Positions 1-10,992 of a stretch of DNA of 64,000 nt are shown one piece after another. The DNA is taken from positions 12,965,056 to 13,029,055 of the forward strand of contig NC_030859.1 in NCBI RefSeq assembly GCF_000208745.1, in the 5' to 3' direction. The position numbers and the translations under genes were made by a program. The DNA comes from Theobroma cacao (lineage: Eukaryota; Streptophyta; Magnoliopsida; Malvales; Malvaceae). The notes beneath the pieces are model-generated. The model saw only the letters and a list, made by a program, of their open reading frames with translations, had not been told where the DNA came from and did no database searches. Positions within the stretch are counted from its first letter, which is position 1; every line of letters begins with the position of its first letter.

Positions 1-1229
1 AAAGATTCTATCCAACTTGTCTTAGAAAATGTACCTTGGGAACAAGCTTTTGTTAAATGGTTTGATGTTGTGATATGTGATTGCTATGGATTCATGCATT
101 ATTGCAATATGATGATATATATATATGTGTGTTGTGCATGATGAATGATATTGTGTATAATGACTGTAACCGTGTGTGTGCACGATGTGGGGGGATGCAC
201 ATGCCGGTGATGATGGTGGCGTGAGAGATGGATGACGATAGTGCCCGTGTGCACGATCTGGGGGGATATACATGATGGCACTGATTGTGCACGATGTAGG
301 GGGATGCACACGATGGTGCCGGCTATGTGCATGATGTGGGGGGATATACGTGAGCCGGGTGTGATTATGATGATATTGAAGTTTGTCTATCCAATTATTC
401 ATATGTAGACTTATGAATTGAAAGCTCATGAATGTGATATATGGTTGACATATATGTGAAATTTGATACATTGCACTTTGGGAATTTTCATGAGTTTTAT
501 GTTGATTTTGTTGGCTTAGTAGGATGGCCTTTTTGTTGAGTGAAGGGAAACTTTTCTTTTGTTGCTCTGTTTCGCTGCAGCGAGAAACTTTCTGTCCATT
601 TTGCTAACTTGTATGTTTTTGCTATATTTCCCATTTCTTTGGTACCATAGTTGAGCATGGATTTTTGTAAAGTGATTTACTCATGTGGGGTTTACATGAG
701 GGGTTTAAAAGAGCTAAAACAATTGCATGGTATTGAGAAAATGAATGCGTCATGATTTCGATAATCATTCCTTATGGTATGCTTGTTCCCTTCTTGTTAA
801 CTCACTGAGTATTGTACTCACGTTTTATAAAAATTCATGTTTTTAGATCAGGTGACTGTTGGACCCTAGATCGAGGAGTCCCCGTAATGCATTTCCTGGG
901 TATGTGTTTGGCATTCGATAGTAATCCTTTTTATTGTAAATGTCTCCGCTAGAAGTCATGGGTCCTTTCGTATTGTGAATACAATTTAACAATGTGAATA
1001 TGTGTATGTAATGTAAATTGCTAAATACATGACCGGTATAGTGCATGTATATTATTATCAATAATGCCATTGTGTTTTGGCTATGTTCACACCCGGGAAA
1101 AGGTGTGTGTGTATGCATGATATGATAAATTTGTTAAGCAAAGGTAAATGGATAAGCTTGCTTGGGCTTAGTGAGCTATGCTCATTGAGCCCATGCGCCT
1201 GTCATGGTCCGAGAAATTGGGTTGTGACA
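1..1229 (+). mobile_element. Family A LTR, 3' part (A0), nested in A1 5' LTR
   Basis: The 3' part of a family A LTR; its beginning lies left of the window. It ends with the family terminus TTGTGACA at 1222-1229. The next bases, cagta, are followed directly by the part of the A1 LTR that reads tttcagtagctg in the uninterrupted sister LTR near 7850. A0 therefore inserted there, and cagta is the expected target duplication. Seen in it: a type 1 minisatellite (178-349), one palindrome copy (about 570-586), a likely 3' splice site TTTTTAG near 846, and the family tail with the GCTTGGGCTTAGTGRGCTATG block. It has no coding content. Whether A0 is a solo LTR or part of a longer element cannot be seen. 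Confidence 0.85.
178..349 (+). repeat. Type 1 minisatellite of family A LTR
   Basis: Four imperfect copies of GTGCACGATGTGGGGGGATGCAC, at about 178, 248, 287 and 326, spaced about 70, 39 and 39 bases. Each unit is a short dyad (GTGCA...TGCAC) around a G-rich loop with a run of five or six G. The same unit occurs on the opposite strand in S1 (22677-22850) and S3 (about 54726-54856). Confidence 0.9.
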
Positions 1230-1588
1230 CAGTAGCTGTACCTTCACCCACGATCACTTCGCTAACGGTTGACAGTCTTTGTCTGTGTACACTAATGTAA
1301 TGTAAACTACTAGGAGTCATGTTATAATTGAAGTATGTATATGTTGGATTGATGATGATGATGCCGTTATGAGACGGTAATGAATGACAGCTCTTTGAGA
1401 TAATACAAATATGAATATTCAATTACTATAAAATATTATTGAAACATTCATCATTGAGAATTACAACACATGGTTTTAAAGATGGATGGAATGAGGCACA
1501 AGATCTCATGCAGAGGCTTGGTTGGGCCTAGTGGGCTATGCCCATTTAGCCTATGAGCCGGTCATGGCCCGATATTTGGGCTGTGACA
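1230..1588 (+). mobile_element. A1 5' LTR, 3' remainder
   Basis: Matches the last part of the A1 3' LTR (about 7850-8206), from cagtagctgtaccttcaccc to the terminal GGGCTGTGACA. It directly precedes a primer binding site, which makes it the 5' LTR of A1. The first part of the LTR was separated by the A0 insertion and lies outside the window. Confidence 0.85.
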
Positions 1589-1592
1589 AAGG

Positions 1593-1604
1593 TGGCATCA
1601 GAGC
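1593..1604 (+). other. Primer binding site, tRNA-iMet type
   Basis: TGGCATCAGAGC lies four bases after the LTR end GTGACA. It differs by one base from TGGTATCAGAGC, the standard complement of the initiator-Met tRNA 3' end used by many plant Ty3 and Copia elements. Confidence 0.85.
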
Positions 1605-4600
1605 CCTAGGTTTAGTCGAGTCTTAAGGATTATTGTGTCAGTCAGCAGAGTTGTCAGAGTTAATGTAGAGTCTTGTTTATGGTTTGTGACTACAGCACAA
1701 TTCATAGACAAGAGGCTATATGAACTCCTATTCCTAGTAACCTACCCTTTTGCTAACATTATGTAAAGGTTACAAGTGATGTCGTTGTTTGGGTTTGAGA
1801 TGCCAGTCGAGAGACGAGCTGTTGTTGAAAAGATTTTAAGTAAATGCTCCTAATGAAAGGTTAATGTAATAACAAATTACTCCGAGTAAAGATGAAGGAA
1901 ATTAGAGTTGGACTAATAGATCCGTAATGACTTATTCATTTAGTGGACTTATAATTTAAGCCCATAATTATCAATGGGGAGAAATTGGATGACATTGGAT
2001 CATTATTGTGGTTAATATAAAGGAACACGTACGATAATGGCAATAAGGGGTGCACTTTGACTGGAATGAATAGTGATGGTTGTAATTTGCTGGAGTGTAT
2101 AGATCTAAGTATTGAGGAAGGTGTAAACTGATGTTTATGTGCACGAAGGTAAGTGCACTATGTTAAATGAGCTTGTCATGCCCCTATAGAAATTGTGTGG
2201 GCTTTCTAAATATTTTGTAAGCGTATAAGTATTAGATATGTGTATAGTAGCTTAAATGGAGTTGGTTTTGATTTCCATTAAGTAATTGCAAGATCCCAAG
2301 GTTCAATTTGAACTATTATGGTTTATAGTTATAAGCACATGAATTAGCTTAAGGGTGAAAGTCAGTGACTATTATAACTGATTTGTGGTCATCAAGTGAG
2401 AGGTTGGTAAACAAACCTGCTCTAAGGATGAGCTTGAATTTTGCTATGCTTAGCATGGAGCCAAAGGATTAAAGGACTAGGTGTGGATTTAGCAGTTTGA
2501 AGTTAAATGACTTAGAAATGATGAATTTAGTCTAAGTGCGATATGGATTTCTATATTGAGATTGATACATGAATTGCTTTAAAGGTGAATTAAAAAAAAA
2601 TCTGTTTGGTTCAATATGCAACCTATGATGTAAACGATTAGTCTTGAATGTGATTTCTCCAAAGGTAAAGAACTTAGAGCATGTGGATTTTCGCATACAC
2701 TCGAAGTTGTATATCTTGTGATTCTCATTCATCGTATGAAAGGAGATATTCCATAGAAGGATTTGGCCTAATTGGTGATTACATGACTATAGGCTTGGTA
2801 TGAGATTGAGAATGCCCTAACATGTATGAGAAGTGTGTTACGAAAGGCTGAAAGTCATTAAGACGAATGATGGGTGAAACATAGATGTTATGATGAGCAT
2901 AAAAGGCTCAAGGAGAATCAATGCAATTATATTAAGTTAGTTTAGTTCGATCCGAAATAGGAGTAAGGACATCTTGAAAGATCCTAAAATAATGTTCAAT
3001 GGGGTTAATGAGCTAAATGTTATTGAATATATATTAAATTGTTAAAGTTATGTGTGGCTTTGAAGATAACCCTTTGATTGTTTGAGTCTTTAACAGAATT
3101 CTATTAAAGGATGTGTTTAAGCATTTTGGAAGTGTATTGGAAAACATAAGAATAGTACACTAGTTTGACTTGCTATAAGAGGTCAAATTTGGATGGCCAT
3201 GAGTGGCTTGTGAACAATCAAGCAGTGTAAAATATGTGCTCATAAAGGGAGCTATGATTGGTAGATAAAGGTGGAACTTTAGAATTTTATTATCATAGTT
3301 ATTAGATTATATTTTGTATTCTATGATATAGCATAGAACATCAATGATGAGATTGTGTTCAATGCTTTAGGCCTTGAACTGTAAGTTATGGACATGTATT
3401 CACCTTGTGAATACCCTGATGAGATAAATTCGAAAGATTTTTCACAGTTAGACAACATTAAAGCTCAAAGAGCAAATGGCTAGATAGTCAAGTTGGGCTT
3501 GTGACTGATATGTCACATAAGTATGAAGATATGATACAAGCATAAGTATATTTGAAATGCTGGTTTGAGGCAATGATTATCCTATCATTTTGTAGACCCG
3601 ATGAGGTTTTGGTATTGACATAATTGTAGACGCAAGGCACAAATTTTGAAATGTGCTTCCCCCACAAGTTCCAATTTATTTTGAGTAATTATCAAGGTAA
3701 AGTGCCTAATAGGGATAGGCAAAGGTTGAATTATGCTTCAAATGTTTAGAGAAGGAGGGTGACATGGTTTGATTAAATGATACTACCCTTGGTAAGGGAA
3801 TAGAAATACGCTACAAAAACTGTAGAAATCTACTTAGAAAATAGATGATGATTCGAGTATTTATATACGAGTAAAGACTTTGGTAATGAGCTAGATCTAG
3901 AAGCATGATATTCGAACATGAATTTTGGCTAAAAAAATTATTTTTAAGACACATGGTGCTTTGGGGATGGTGCCAATTAGTGGTGAATTCTCGTAGGAGA
4001 TTAGAATATTGGGATCAGCTTTGTGTATTCACCACAAATGATGAGCATGATCTAACCAACTCTAAGAAGAATTGATTCTAAATTTGATTGTTGGTTATTT
4101 TGGTTTTACAAATGGCTTATTGTGCTTCATATGCCTAAGGCTACCCGAAGTTAAAATTTTTGGAAATATATATGTATGGATATATATGTTGCATATTGGT
4201 ATAAAAGCTCATGCAGAGTTAGCTATAATTTGATTCAATGATGATATTCTATCAATGGTTATAGTGCTAGACAATGATTAAGATAATTTATCGCTGATTT
4301 TGGCAGTGAACAAGTGAATTATAATGCTGTTAGCTCAAAGGTAAGTGTTTATACTTTTGGTGTGAGTTCATCAAATTCTATTATATCATGATAAAACTTG
4401 GTGTTTTGATATAGCTTGACAGGCTTGGCATATGAACTAGCTTAGCTGTGAGCTAGAAATTGTTAGGTTATTATGAAGTACACAAATTGAGAAGTATGAC
4501 ATGAATTTAATATCCTAAAGGGCAATGGAAAATGATGTATCCGTTTTGGTATAGCTTCAATATATATAGTTTTGATGTATGAAGATGTGGGGAAAAGTTT

Positions 4601-5626
4601 ATAGCTTATGCGTAAAGGTGTGCAATTGAATTTGTATAATTAAAAGTGTAAAATCTGCCTTGATTGGTATGAAGCTCATGATTCAAAATGAATGATTATT
4701 GATTTAATTTTCTAAGGTGAAAAAGGACTAAAAAAAGTTAATATCAGAAAAGTCTTAATAGATGATTCTTAAATTTTAAAGTGCACTTAAGGGAAGATAA
4801 ATGTTTAATTTGATCTTCAGATTGATAAACTAATGAGGCCATGAGATATGATGTATGGAGTAAATTTGAGAAATATTAAGTTAGATATGTTGTAGGTGAT
4901 TGATGACGAGCAAATTAGCTATGACATTGGAAATATAGAAATGATTAGTAATCAAAATGAAACTTGGAAAGGAACTTTAAAGGGAAAAATTTTGAGCAAC
5001 TTTAAGCTTGAGGAGTTGAGTAATTGATTAAAGGGATTGGTTAAGATCATAAGAGGTATACGAATGTCATGACTTATTGAAATGCTTCTTGGTATAAGTT
5101 AAGATTTATCTAGTAAGCACTCGATTATGAAAGTACTGGAGTTTTGTTTTTGGGAATATGGTTACTAATAGTTACTAGATTTGAATCATCCATGATGTTA
5201 AATATATCTGAAATAAATAAAGCTTGTTTTGATCCTTACATATTATGAAATGCTTGAATGAAATTTGTATGGAAGTATGTAAAACGAGGTAGACGTTGGT
5301 TGATGATTTAAACCCACAGTTAATCGTGGAATAAATGCTTGAATGTTGGAAGGTTTGATAAAAGGTCGAGGTAGAGGAATTGTGGATGGCTAAGTAAAGA
5401 TGTATAATTGATGATTTAAGGATGATTTGATTGATATGTGACCAGAATTAATAGCATATTTGAATTCTCTTCATAAGATGAAGAATGGTATCGTTTTGAT
5501 CCAACAAGAGTAGTACACATAATTATATATCTTATGTTAAGAATGGCCAACGGAAGTGATGTAAAAGAATTTTAGAATTTTGATTATTCACCCCAAGCTG
5601 ATTCGAATTCGAGGACAAATTCATTT

Positions 5627-5640
5627 TAAGTGGGGGAGAC
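5627..5640 (+). other. Polypurine tract of A1
   Basis: AAGTGGGGGAGAC directly precedes the 3' LTR start TGTAGTACC. It corresponds to AAGTGGGGCAGAA before the 3' LTR of A2 (16194-16206). This tract primes plus-strand DNA synthesis. Confidence 0.85.
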
Positions 5641-6072
5641 TGTAGTACCGCGTACTTTGAGGTGGTGGCTAATAATGGTTATCGGCTGTTAATTGAGGTT
5701 GATTATCGAGTAAAAAGGGTAATTCAGAAGTGAACCTGTGAAAACCTCGACCTCTATAGACATGTAACTAAACGTATGCTTTCAAACATTATTAAGGCTT
5801 AAGTAGGCCTAAGGCACAAATGAATGATGAAAATAAGGATAAGATGCCGAAGGAAATAGAAATAATGATGATTTCCAAGGTAGGGGCAAAATGGTCATTT
5901 TGCATCTCAAGTCTAAATTTTTAAGTTCTTGTGAACTCGAGTACTTCTAAACCATTATGGATTTTGTTTCAGTGTCTAAAGAGTAAAAAGTTGAACCAAA
6001 AGAAAAAAAAAGACAAAGTCACCTTATGGAGGGCATTTTGGTAATTACATGAAATATTGGATAAACTTTAGA

Positions 6073-6081
6073 TATAAATAT
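6073..6081 (+). promoter_or_regulatory. TATA box of A1 3' LTR
   Basis: TATAAATAT sits about 430 bp into the LTR, ahead of a CT-rich leader. The element recurs at the same place in A2 (9451-9460 and 16596-16604), S2 (34797-34805), F (57266-57275) and, on the - strand, S3 (55716-55725). Conservation across diverged copies supports it as the U3 promoter. Confidence 0.7.
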
Positions 6082-6954
6082 CTAAAGCTCCAGCAATTTC
6101 CAACAGCTTCCAATCATTTCTTCTTCCCTTCCCATATCACGTTTCTTCATCTTCATGGGAGCCTCCCTTAAAGCTTCCATAACTTTCTCTCTCTAGCTTC
6201 AATTTTCATGCTTTTGAGCACTTTTCATAGAACTTTTTTTGCTCTTTCACTCTCCCACCTTAAAACCCTCAAAAGTCCTTCCTTAATACTTTCTCTCACC
6301 AGTTGGAAGTTTAGAGAGAGAGAAACAGGGATTTTCCATGATAGCTTGAGTATTCTTGAGAAAGAATTCAACTACAAAGATCCTCAAGGTGAGTATAAGT
6401 TAAGGTTAAATTTCTTTAGTTGTTGATAATGGCTAACAATGGGGTTTGTGAGTGTTTTAAATTTGAGGTTGTTTATTCACTCTTAGGGGTACTAGAATAG
6501 TGTGAATAACTAGCCACTGAATGGCAATTGGAAGCTAGTCAAGAATAACTAGTAGAACTTGATTAGGAAAGAGCTTTTGGAATTATATTAATGCCAATTT
6601 GGGTTGGGCTTTGATGTTGTGTGTGTATAGGTTCCAACAAGGCCTCACATGTCCATTTGGAGCATTAGTTAAGGTTAGAGTCAAGTAAAAGAATCAACAA
6701 GACTGGTGAGTGAACTTGCATTTCAAAATTTGCTTTGGGAGATGTAAATGTATTTGGATGAAACATTTGAATGCTTTTATCCAATCTTTGTTTTAAAATG
6801 TGTGCTAGGGAACAAGCCCCTGATAAAATGCTTTGTTGTTGTGAAAATGTGAAATGTGTAAAAGGATGAATCCATGTGCTCCTATATTATGTTGGTATGT
6901 ATGTATATGAATATACATTGTGCATTGACGAATAATGTTGTGTGAGGATGTTGA

Positions 6955-7050
6955 AGTGTGCGAGTAGAGAGTGCACACATGATGATGTTGGAGTGTGAGA
7001 GTAGGGAGTGCACACATGATGATGTTGAAATGTGCGAGTGGAGAGTGAAC
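6955..7050 (+). repeat. Type 2 minisatellite in A1 LTR
   Basis: Repeated GTGCGAGTAGGGAGTGCACA-like units separated by tgatgatgttg spacers. They occupy the position where A0, S1 and S3 carry the type 1 repeat. Confidence 0.85.
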
Positions 7051-7503
7051 ACATGATGATGAATGCATATGTATATATATGTGTGTGTTATAGAAAGTTA
7101 TGAAAATATTTGTGATTGTATTGCAAGTTGGCATTGTTAATTGCTCTCAAATTGCTTTTCACTTCAACAAGAAAATGGCTTTTAATGTAACAAGACCTAT
7201 TTCAATTAAAATGCTCTGTTTCTCGCTGCATCAAGATTCATTTTCGCTACAGTGAGAAACTCTCTGGTTTTAGGGGTCACACTAGCCTGGTTCTCACTGC
7301 CGTGAGAAACTCTCGGGGTTATAGTGCAGTGCTTTCAATTCGATGAAGATTTTGACCATTTTCCCTTCCGAAATGGGAAAAATGGTAAACATCAAAGTTT
7401 TATCCCTACTTCTTAGCTTTCTAATAGTCTAAAAATCAGGTCAATTGGGCTTCTGTAGTGGTAGATATGTTTGAAAAACTAAAACATATGCAAACTAAGA
7501 CTC

Positions 7504-7523
7504 TTTCTCGCTGCAGCGAGAAA
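7504..7523 (+). repeat. Perfect 20-bp palindrome in LTR
   Basis: TTTCTCGCTGCAGCGAGAAA is its own reverse complement. Degenerate copies lie at about 7215-7260 and 7285-7312. The same element is clustered in every family A LTR that spans this region. Confidence 0.95.
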
Positions 7524-8206
7524 CTTGCTGCCATGCTTGATTTTCACCTATTTTTCACCCATTTAACTTCATGGATTGATCATAGGTTTTTGCAACACTA
7601 TGAGATTATTGATCAAATTTTGAAATGAGGGGTTTTTAATAAGAAATTAAATCAATTGCATTGTTTTTGAAACAAGTGCATCATGATTTCCAAATTCCTT
7701 TTATCGATTGGTTGTTCCCTTCTTATGTTCATTCTCTGAGTTTTATACTCACATTTTTAAACTTCATGTTTTCAGATTTAGAGGCAATTAGGACCTAAAT
7801 TGAGTTGTCCACGTATGCTCACCTTCTTGGTAGGTACTATGGCATTTCAGTAGCTGTACCTTCACCCACAGTCACTCCGCTGACAGTTAAGAGTCTTTGT
7901 CTATGTACACTAATGTAATGTAAACTACTAGGAGTCATGTTACAATTGAAGTATGTATATGTTGGATTGATGAGGATGATGCTCTTATGAGATGAAAATG
8001 AATGACAATACTTTGAGATAATACAAATATGAATATTCGGTTGCTATAAAATACTATTGAAACATTCATCGTTGAGAATTACAACACATGGTTTTAAAGA
8101 TGGATGGAATGAGGCACAGGATCTCATACAAAGGCTTGCTTGGGCCTAGTGGTCTATGCCCATTTAGCCCATGCACCGGTCATGGCCCGGTATTTGGGCT
8201 GTGACA

Positions 8207-9062
8207 GTTAGAGCCCACCAAAACATCAACAAAGACTGGTGAGTGAACTTGCATTAAATGTTTTGGGGTTAGGGTTTATGAGTTTGATGGAAACAAATGA
8301 AACATGTTATTTGACTTTCTTTAAAAATGCACAGGAACAAGCCCTTAATGGAACAATTTTACTTTGTGAAATATGTAATGTGATGTGTTGAATCCATGTG
8401 TTCTATGTTATGTTGATATATATATGTTATGCCTTGGATGGTATCATTGTGTGATGAGATTGAAATGTGTTAGTAGGGAGCACACATGATGATAATTATG
8501 ATATTGAATTGTGCGAGTAGGGAGAACACATGATGATGATATTGCCTTGTGTTTATAGGAAGTGCACATGAGTTGAGTTAGGCGGGGTGGTGTACGTGTT
8601 TCTATATGTTTATATATGTATATGTGATAGAAAGTTTATGATTATAATATGTGATTGTACTGTATGTTGAATCCTGCATGATGAATCTTGAAAAATTGCT
8701 AATTACTTGCAAATTGATTTTATTGCAATACAAAAATGGATTTTTATTGTAGAAAGATCCTTTTTACTTAAGTGCCCTATTTCTCGCTACAACGAGAATG
8801 CATTCCGCTACAACCAGAAACTCGAGAGTGGTAAGGGTTTACACTAACCCAAGTTTTCACTACAGTGTGAATGCATCTCATTGTAGAGAGAAATTTCACC
8901 GCAACGAGAAACTCTCGAGTGATTGCATTCCAAACCCTCGCCAGAATTTTGCTTGAGCGAGAAAGCATTCTTACTACAGTGAGAAACCCTTGGGCAGTTG
9001 ATGATTTATGCCTAAATTTTGCTACAGCGAGAATGCCTTTTCGTTGCTTTGAGGATCAATCT
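8207..9062 (+). mobile_element. Host LTR H, left visible part
   Basis: Middle part of a family A LTR, starting at gttagagcccaccaaaacatcaac, equivalent to about 6674 in A1. It contains the second candidate splice donor (ctgGTGAGTGAAC near 8239), a type 2 minisatellite (about 8468-8575) and a dense palindrome cluster (8778-9040). A1 is inserted at its left edge and A2 at its right edge; H resumes at 18863. Its start lies left of the window. Both insertions are family A elements in the same orientation as H. Confidence 0.85.
8778..9040 (+). repeat. Palindrome cluster in H
   Basis: About eight degenerate copies of the TTCTCGCTACAGCGAGAA element in 260 bp, for example ttctcgctacaacgagaatg (8780), ttcaccgcaacgagaaactc (8894) and ttgctacagcgagaatgcc (9017). 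Most differences from the consensus are C-to-T or G-to-A. Confidence 0.85.
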
Positions 9063-9450
9063 TGTGAGACATCAACCCCTATAGGCTCATAACTACGCAT
9101 CGACGCAATAACACGGGCCAGGGGTAGTTTCGTCATTTCCTCTAAAAAGCACCTAAAAAAAGGTTTTATGATATTTTAAGGTTTAAATACGCATAAGACC
9201 GAATAAATAATGTGTAATGATGAAAACACGAAGAAAACTAGAAGTTTCAATAATTTTCACCACAGAGGCAAAATGGTCATTTTTCACTTTCGGTCAAAAT
9301 TTTTAAGTTTTGTAAACCCGAGCATGTCTAGACCATTATGGACTTGTTTTAGTATCAAAAGAGTAAAAAGATTGCACCAACGATTGAAGCAGAATAAGTT
9401 AATGTGCTAAAGGCATTTTCGTAATTTCAAGTTGAATGGATACGCTTAAG

Positions 9451-9460
9451 CTATAAATAT
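9451..9460 (+). promoter_or_regulatory. TATA box of A2 5' LTR
   Basis: CTATAAATAT is followed by a CT-rich leader (cttccagcagcttcttc). It is conserved at the same position in the other family A LTRs. Transcripts started here would run through the rest of the LTR into the internal region. Confidence 0.7.
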
Positions 9461-9772
9461 CTTTTTCTTCCAGCAGCTTCTTCATTCTCTAGCAGCTTCT
9501 TCTCCTTCTTATTCTTCCATCTCACATTGCTTCCATCCTCCATGGAAGCTTGCTATGAAACTTGAACAACTTTCTTTCTCTAGCTCTAATTTTCATACCT
9601 TTGTGCCCTTTTGACTAAAACCCTTGTGCTCTTTCACTCTCTCACTTTAAAACCCTCAAAAAGTCCTTGTTCAATACTTTTTCTCCCTAGTTGGAGGTTT
9701 AGAGAGAAAAAGAGATTTTCCATAATTGTTTGGAAGCTATTGAAAGAGAATTCAACTACAAAGAAACCTATG

Positions 9773-10009
9773 GTGAGTGATGAACTAGGCTTGGTTTTAA
9801 GTTGTTGATAATGGCTAGTAATTGGGATTATGAGCTATTTTATTGTTGAGTTGTTTACTCATTTTTAGTGTGATTAGAGTAGTGCAAGGAATAGCCATTT
9901 GATATAGTTGGAAGCCAATTAGGAATGACTAGTAGAATTTGAATTAGAAACTAGCTTTTGGAGTGATATTAATGTAAATTGGATTGGTTGTGATGTTGTG
10001 TGTGTATAG
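9773..10009 (+). other. Candidate intron 1 in A2 leader
   Basis: A donor TG|GTGAGT at 9773 and an acceptor TGTATAG|GTTCC ending at 10009 bound 237 bp. Equivalent pairs occur in A1 (6389-6630), A2 3' LTR (about 16920-17156), S2 (35107-35348) and S3 (- strand, 55181-55421). In most copies the donor context is AAG|GTGAGT. Sequence right after the acceptor, gttccaacaaggcctcacatg, is among the best conserved in the LTR. Splicing is inferred, not shown. Confidence 0.5.
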
Positions 10010-10310
10010 GTTCCAACAAGGCCTCACATGTCCATTTGAAGTATTAGTTGAGGTTAGAGTCAAGCAAAAGAAACAATAAGACTTGTGAGTGAACTTGCAT
10101 TTCAAAGTATTTTTAGGAATGTGAATGTGTTTGCACAAGTCATTAAATGATTTTATCAAACTTTTCTTAAGAATGGGTGCCTTAGGAACTAGCCCTTGAT
10201 AAATTATCTTTGTGTTGTAATATGTGGCTAATATGGATTCATATACTGCTACATTATGTTGATATATATATACGTATGAATATATTGTTGTGTAATGATA
10301 TTGACTTGGC

Positions 10311-10415
10311 TATGTGAGAGTAGGGAGTGTGCATAAGCCGATGATGACCCGACTATGTTCGAGTAGGGAGTGCGCATAACCTAGTGATGACCTAGCCATG
10401 TGCGAGTAGGGAGTG
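10311..10415 (+). repeat. Type 2 minisatellite in A2 5' LTR
   Basis: Three units of about 40-45 bp of the form GTGCGAGTAGGGAGTGCGCAT followed by a spacer with gatgatgaccc. Each unit is a dyad (ATGYGC...GCGCAT) around a purine-rich loop. Confidence 0.9.
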
Positions 10416-10673
10416 CGCATGAACTGATGATGGTGGGATGGTGTGCATGATGATGATGGGATCGTGTGCATGATGATGTTGGGTATATATAAATATACAT
10501 ATATAAATATGTGTGTTATAGGAAGTTGATGAGTAAAGGTATATGGTTGTAATGCATGTGAAATTTGGCATGATGAATCTTGAGAAATTCCCATTTTTCT
10601 TGCAAATTGATTTTTATTGCAGCACCAAATGGATTTTTGTGCAAAGGAGGCCCTTTTTTCACTTAGGTGCCCT

Positions 10674-10992
10674 GCTTCTCACTGCAGCAAGAATCCTTTC
10701 TGGCTGTAGCGAGAAACATTCTGTTTTGGTAGCAGAAAACTCGATGCAGTGAAAATAAATCTCACTGCAACGAGAAACTCTCAGGTTTTGATGTAGTGCC
10801 TTCACTTTGATGAAGATTTTGACCACCTTTTCATCCGAACTGGGAAAAATAGTAAACATAAAAGTTGTAGCCCTGCTTATTATTTTTCTAATGGTTCAAA
10901 AATCAGGTTAATTGAATTTTTGTAGCGGGAGATGTTCTAAAACAACTGAAACACACGCAAACTGGTACTATTTATCGCTGCAGCGAGAAACA
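10674..10992 (+). repeat. Palindrome cluster in A2 5' LTR
   Basis: Degenerate copies of TTCTCGCTGCAGCGAGAA at about 10674-10692, 10700-10712, 10740-10775 and 10973-10992 (ttatcgctgcagcgagaaac). Two lie on either side of the conserved shared module. Confidence 0.85.

Larger units (their letters stand above)
1589..5640 (+). mobile_element. A1 internal region, non-coding LTR element
   Basis: About 4.05 kb between primer binding site and polypurine tract. I see no reading frame beyond 66 codons and none of the usual Ty3 landmarks (zinc knuckle, protease DSG, RT DD, integrase HHCC). It is nonetheless collinear and clearly homologous with the A2 internal region (11683-16206), with stop codons throughout both, so the family multiplied in this state. 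The 3' end reads gaattcgaggacaaattcattttaagtggg, which resembles the pol end and polypurine tract of plant Ty3 elements and suggests descent from one. Compared with A2 it lacks about 350-400 bp near 2690. Best described as a large retrotransposon derivative (LARD-type) dependent on proteins from elsewhere. Confidence 0.8.
5641..8206 (+). mobile_element. A1 3' LTR (long-start subtype)
   Basis: LTR of 2566 bp running from TGTAGTACC to GCTGTGACA. In order it holds: the extra 96 bp or so typical of the long-start subtype; a TATA box (6073-6081); a pyrimidine-rich leader; candidate intron 1 (6389-6630); candidate intron 2 (6706-7775) containing a type 2 minisatellite (6955-7050), palindromes (about 7215-7310 and 7504-7523) and the shared module (7366-7470); and the tail. 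The bases after it, gttag, are the expected target duplication, because the next segment H resumes inside an LTR at gttagag. The other copy of the duplication is outside the window. Confidence 0.88.

Noticed and set aside
22..471. Frames encoding repeated PPHRAHS / PPTSCT peptides (also 22555-23007, 54692-55036, 10310-10594 and 17432-17741)
   Set aside because: They are translations of the LTR minisatellites on one strand, change reading with each unit and have no start context or relatives. They are repeat artefacts.
8778..9040. CRISPR-like array (palindromic repeats with spacers)
   Set aside because: Repeat copies are degenerate, spacing is irregular, the sequence is a plant LTR and no cas-like gene exists.
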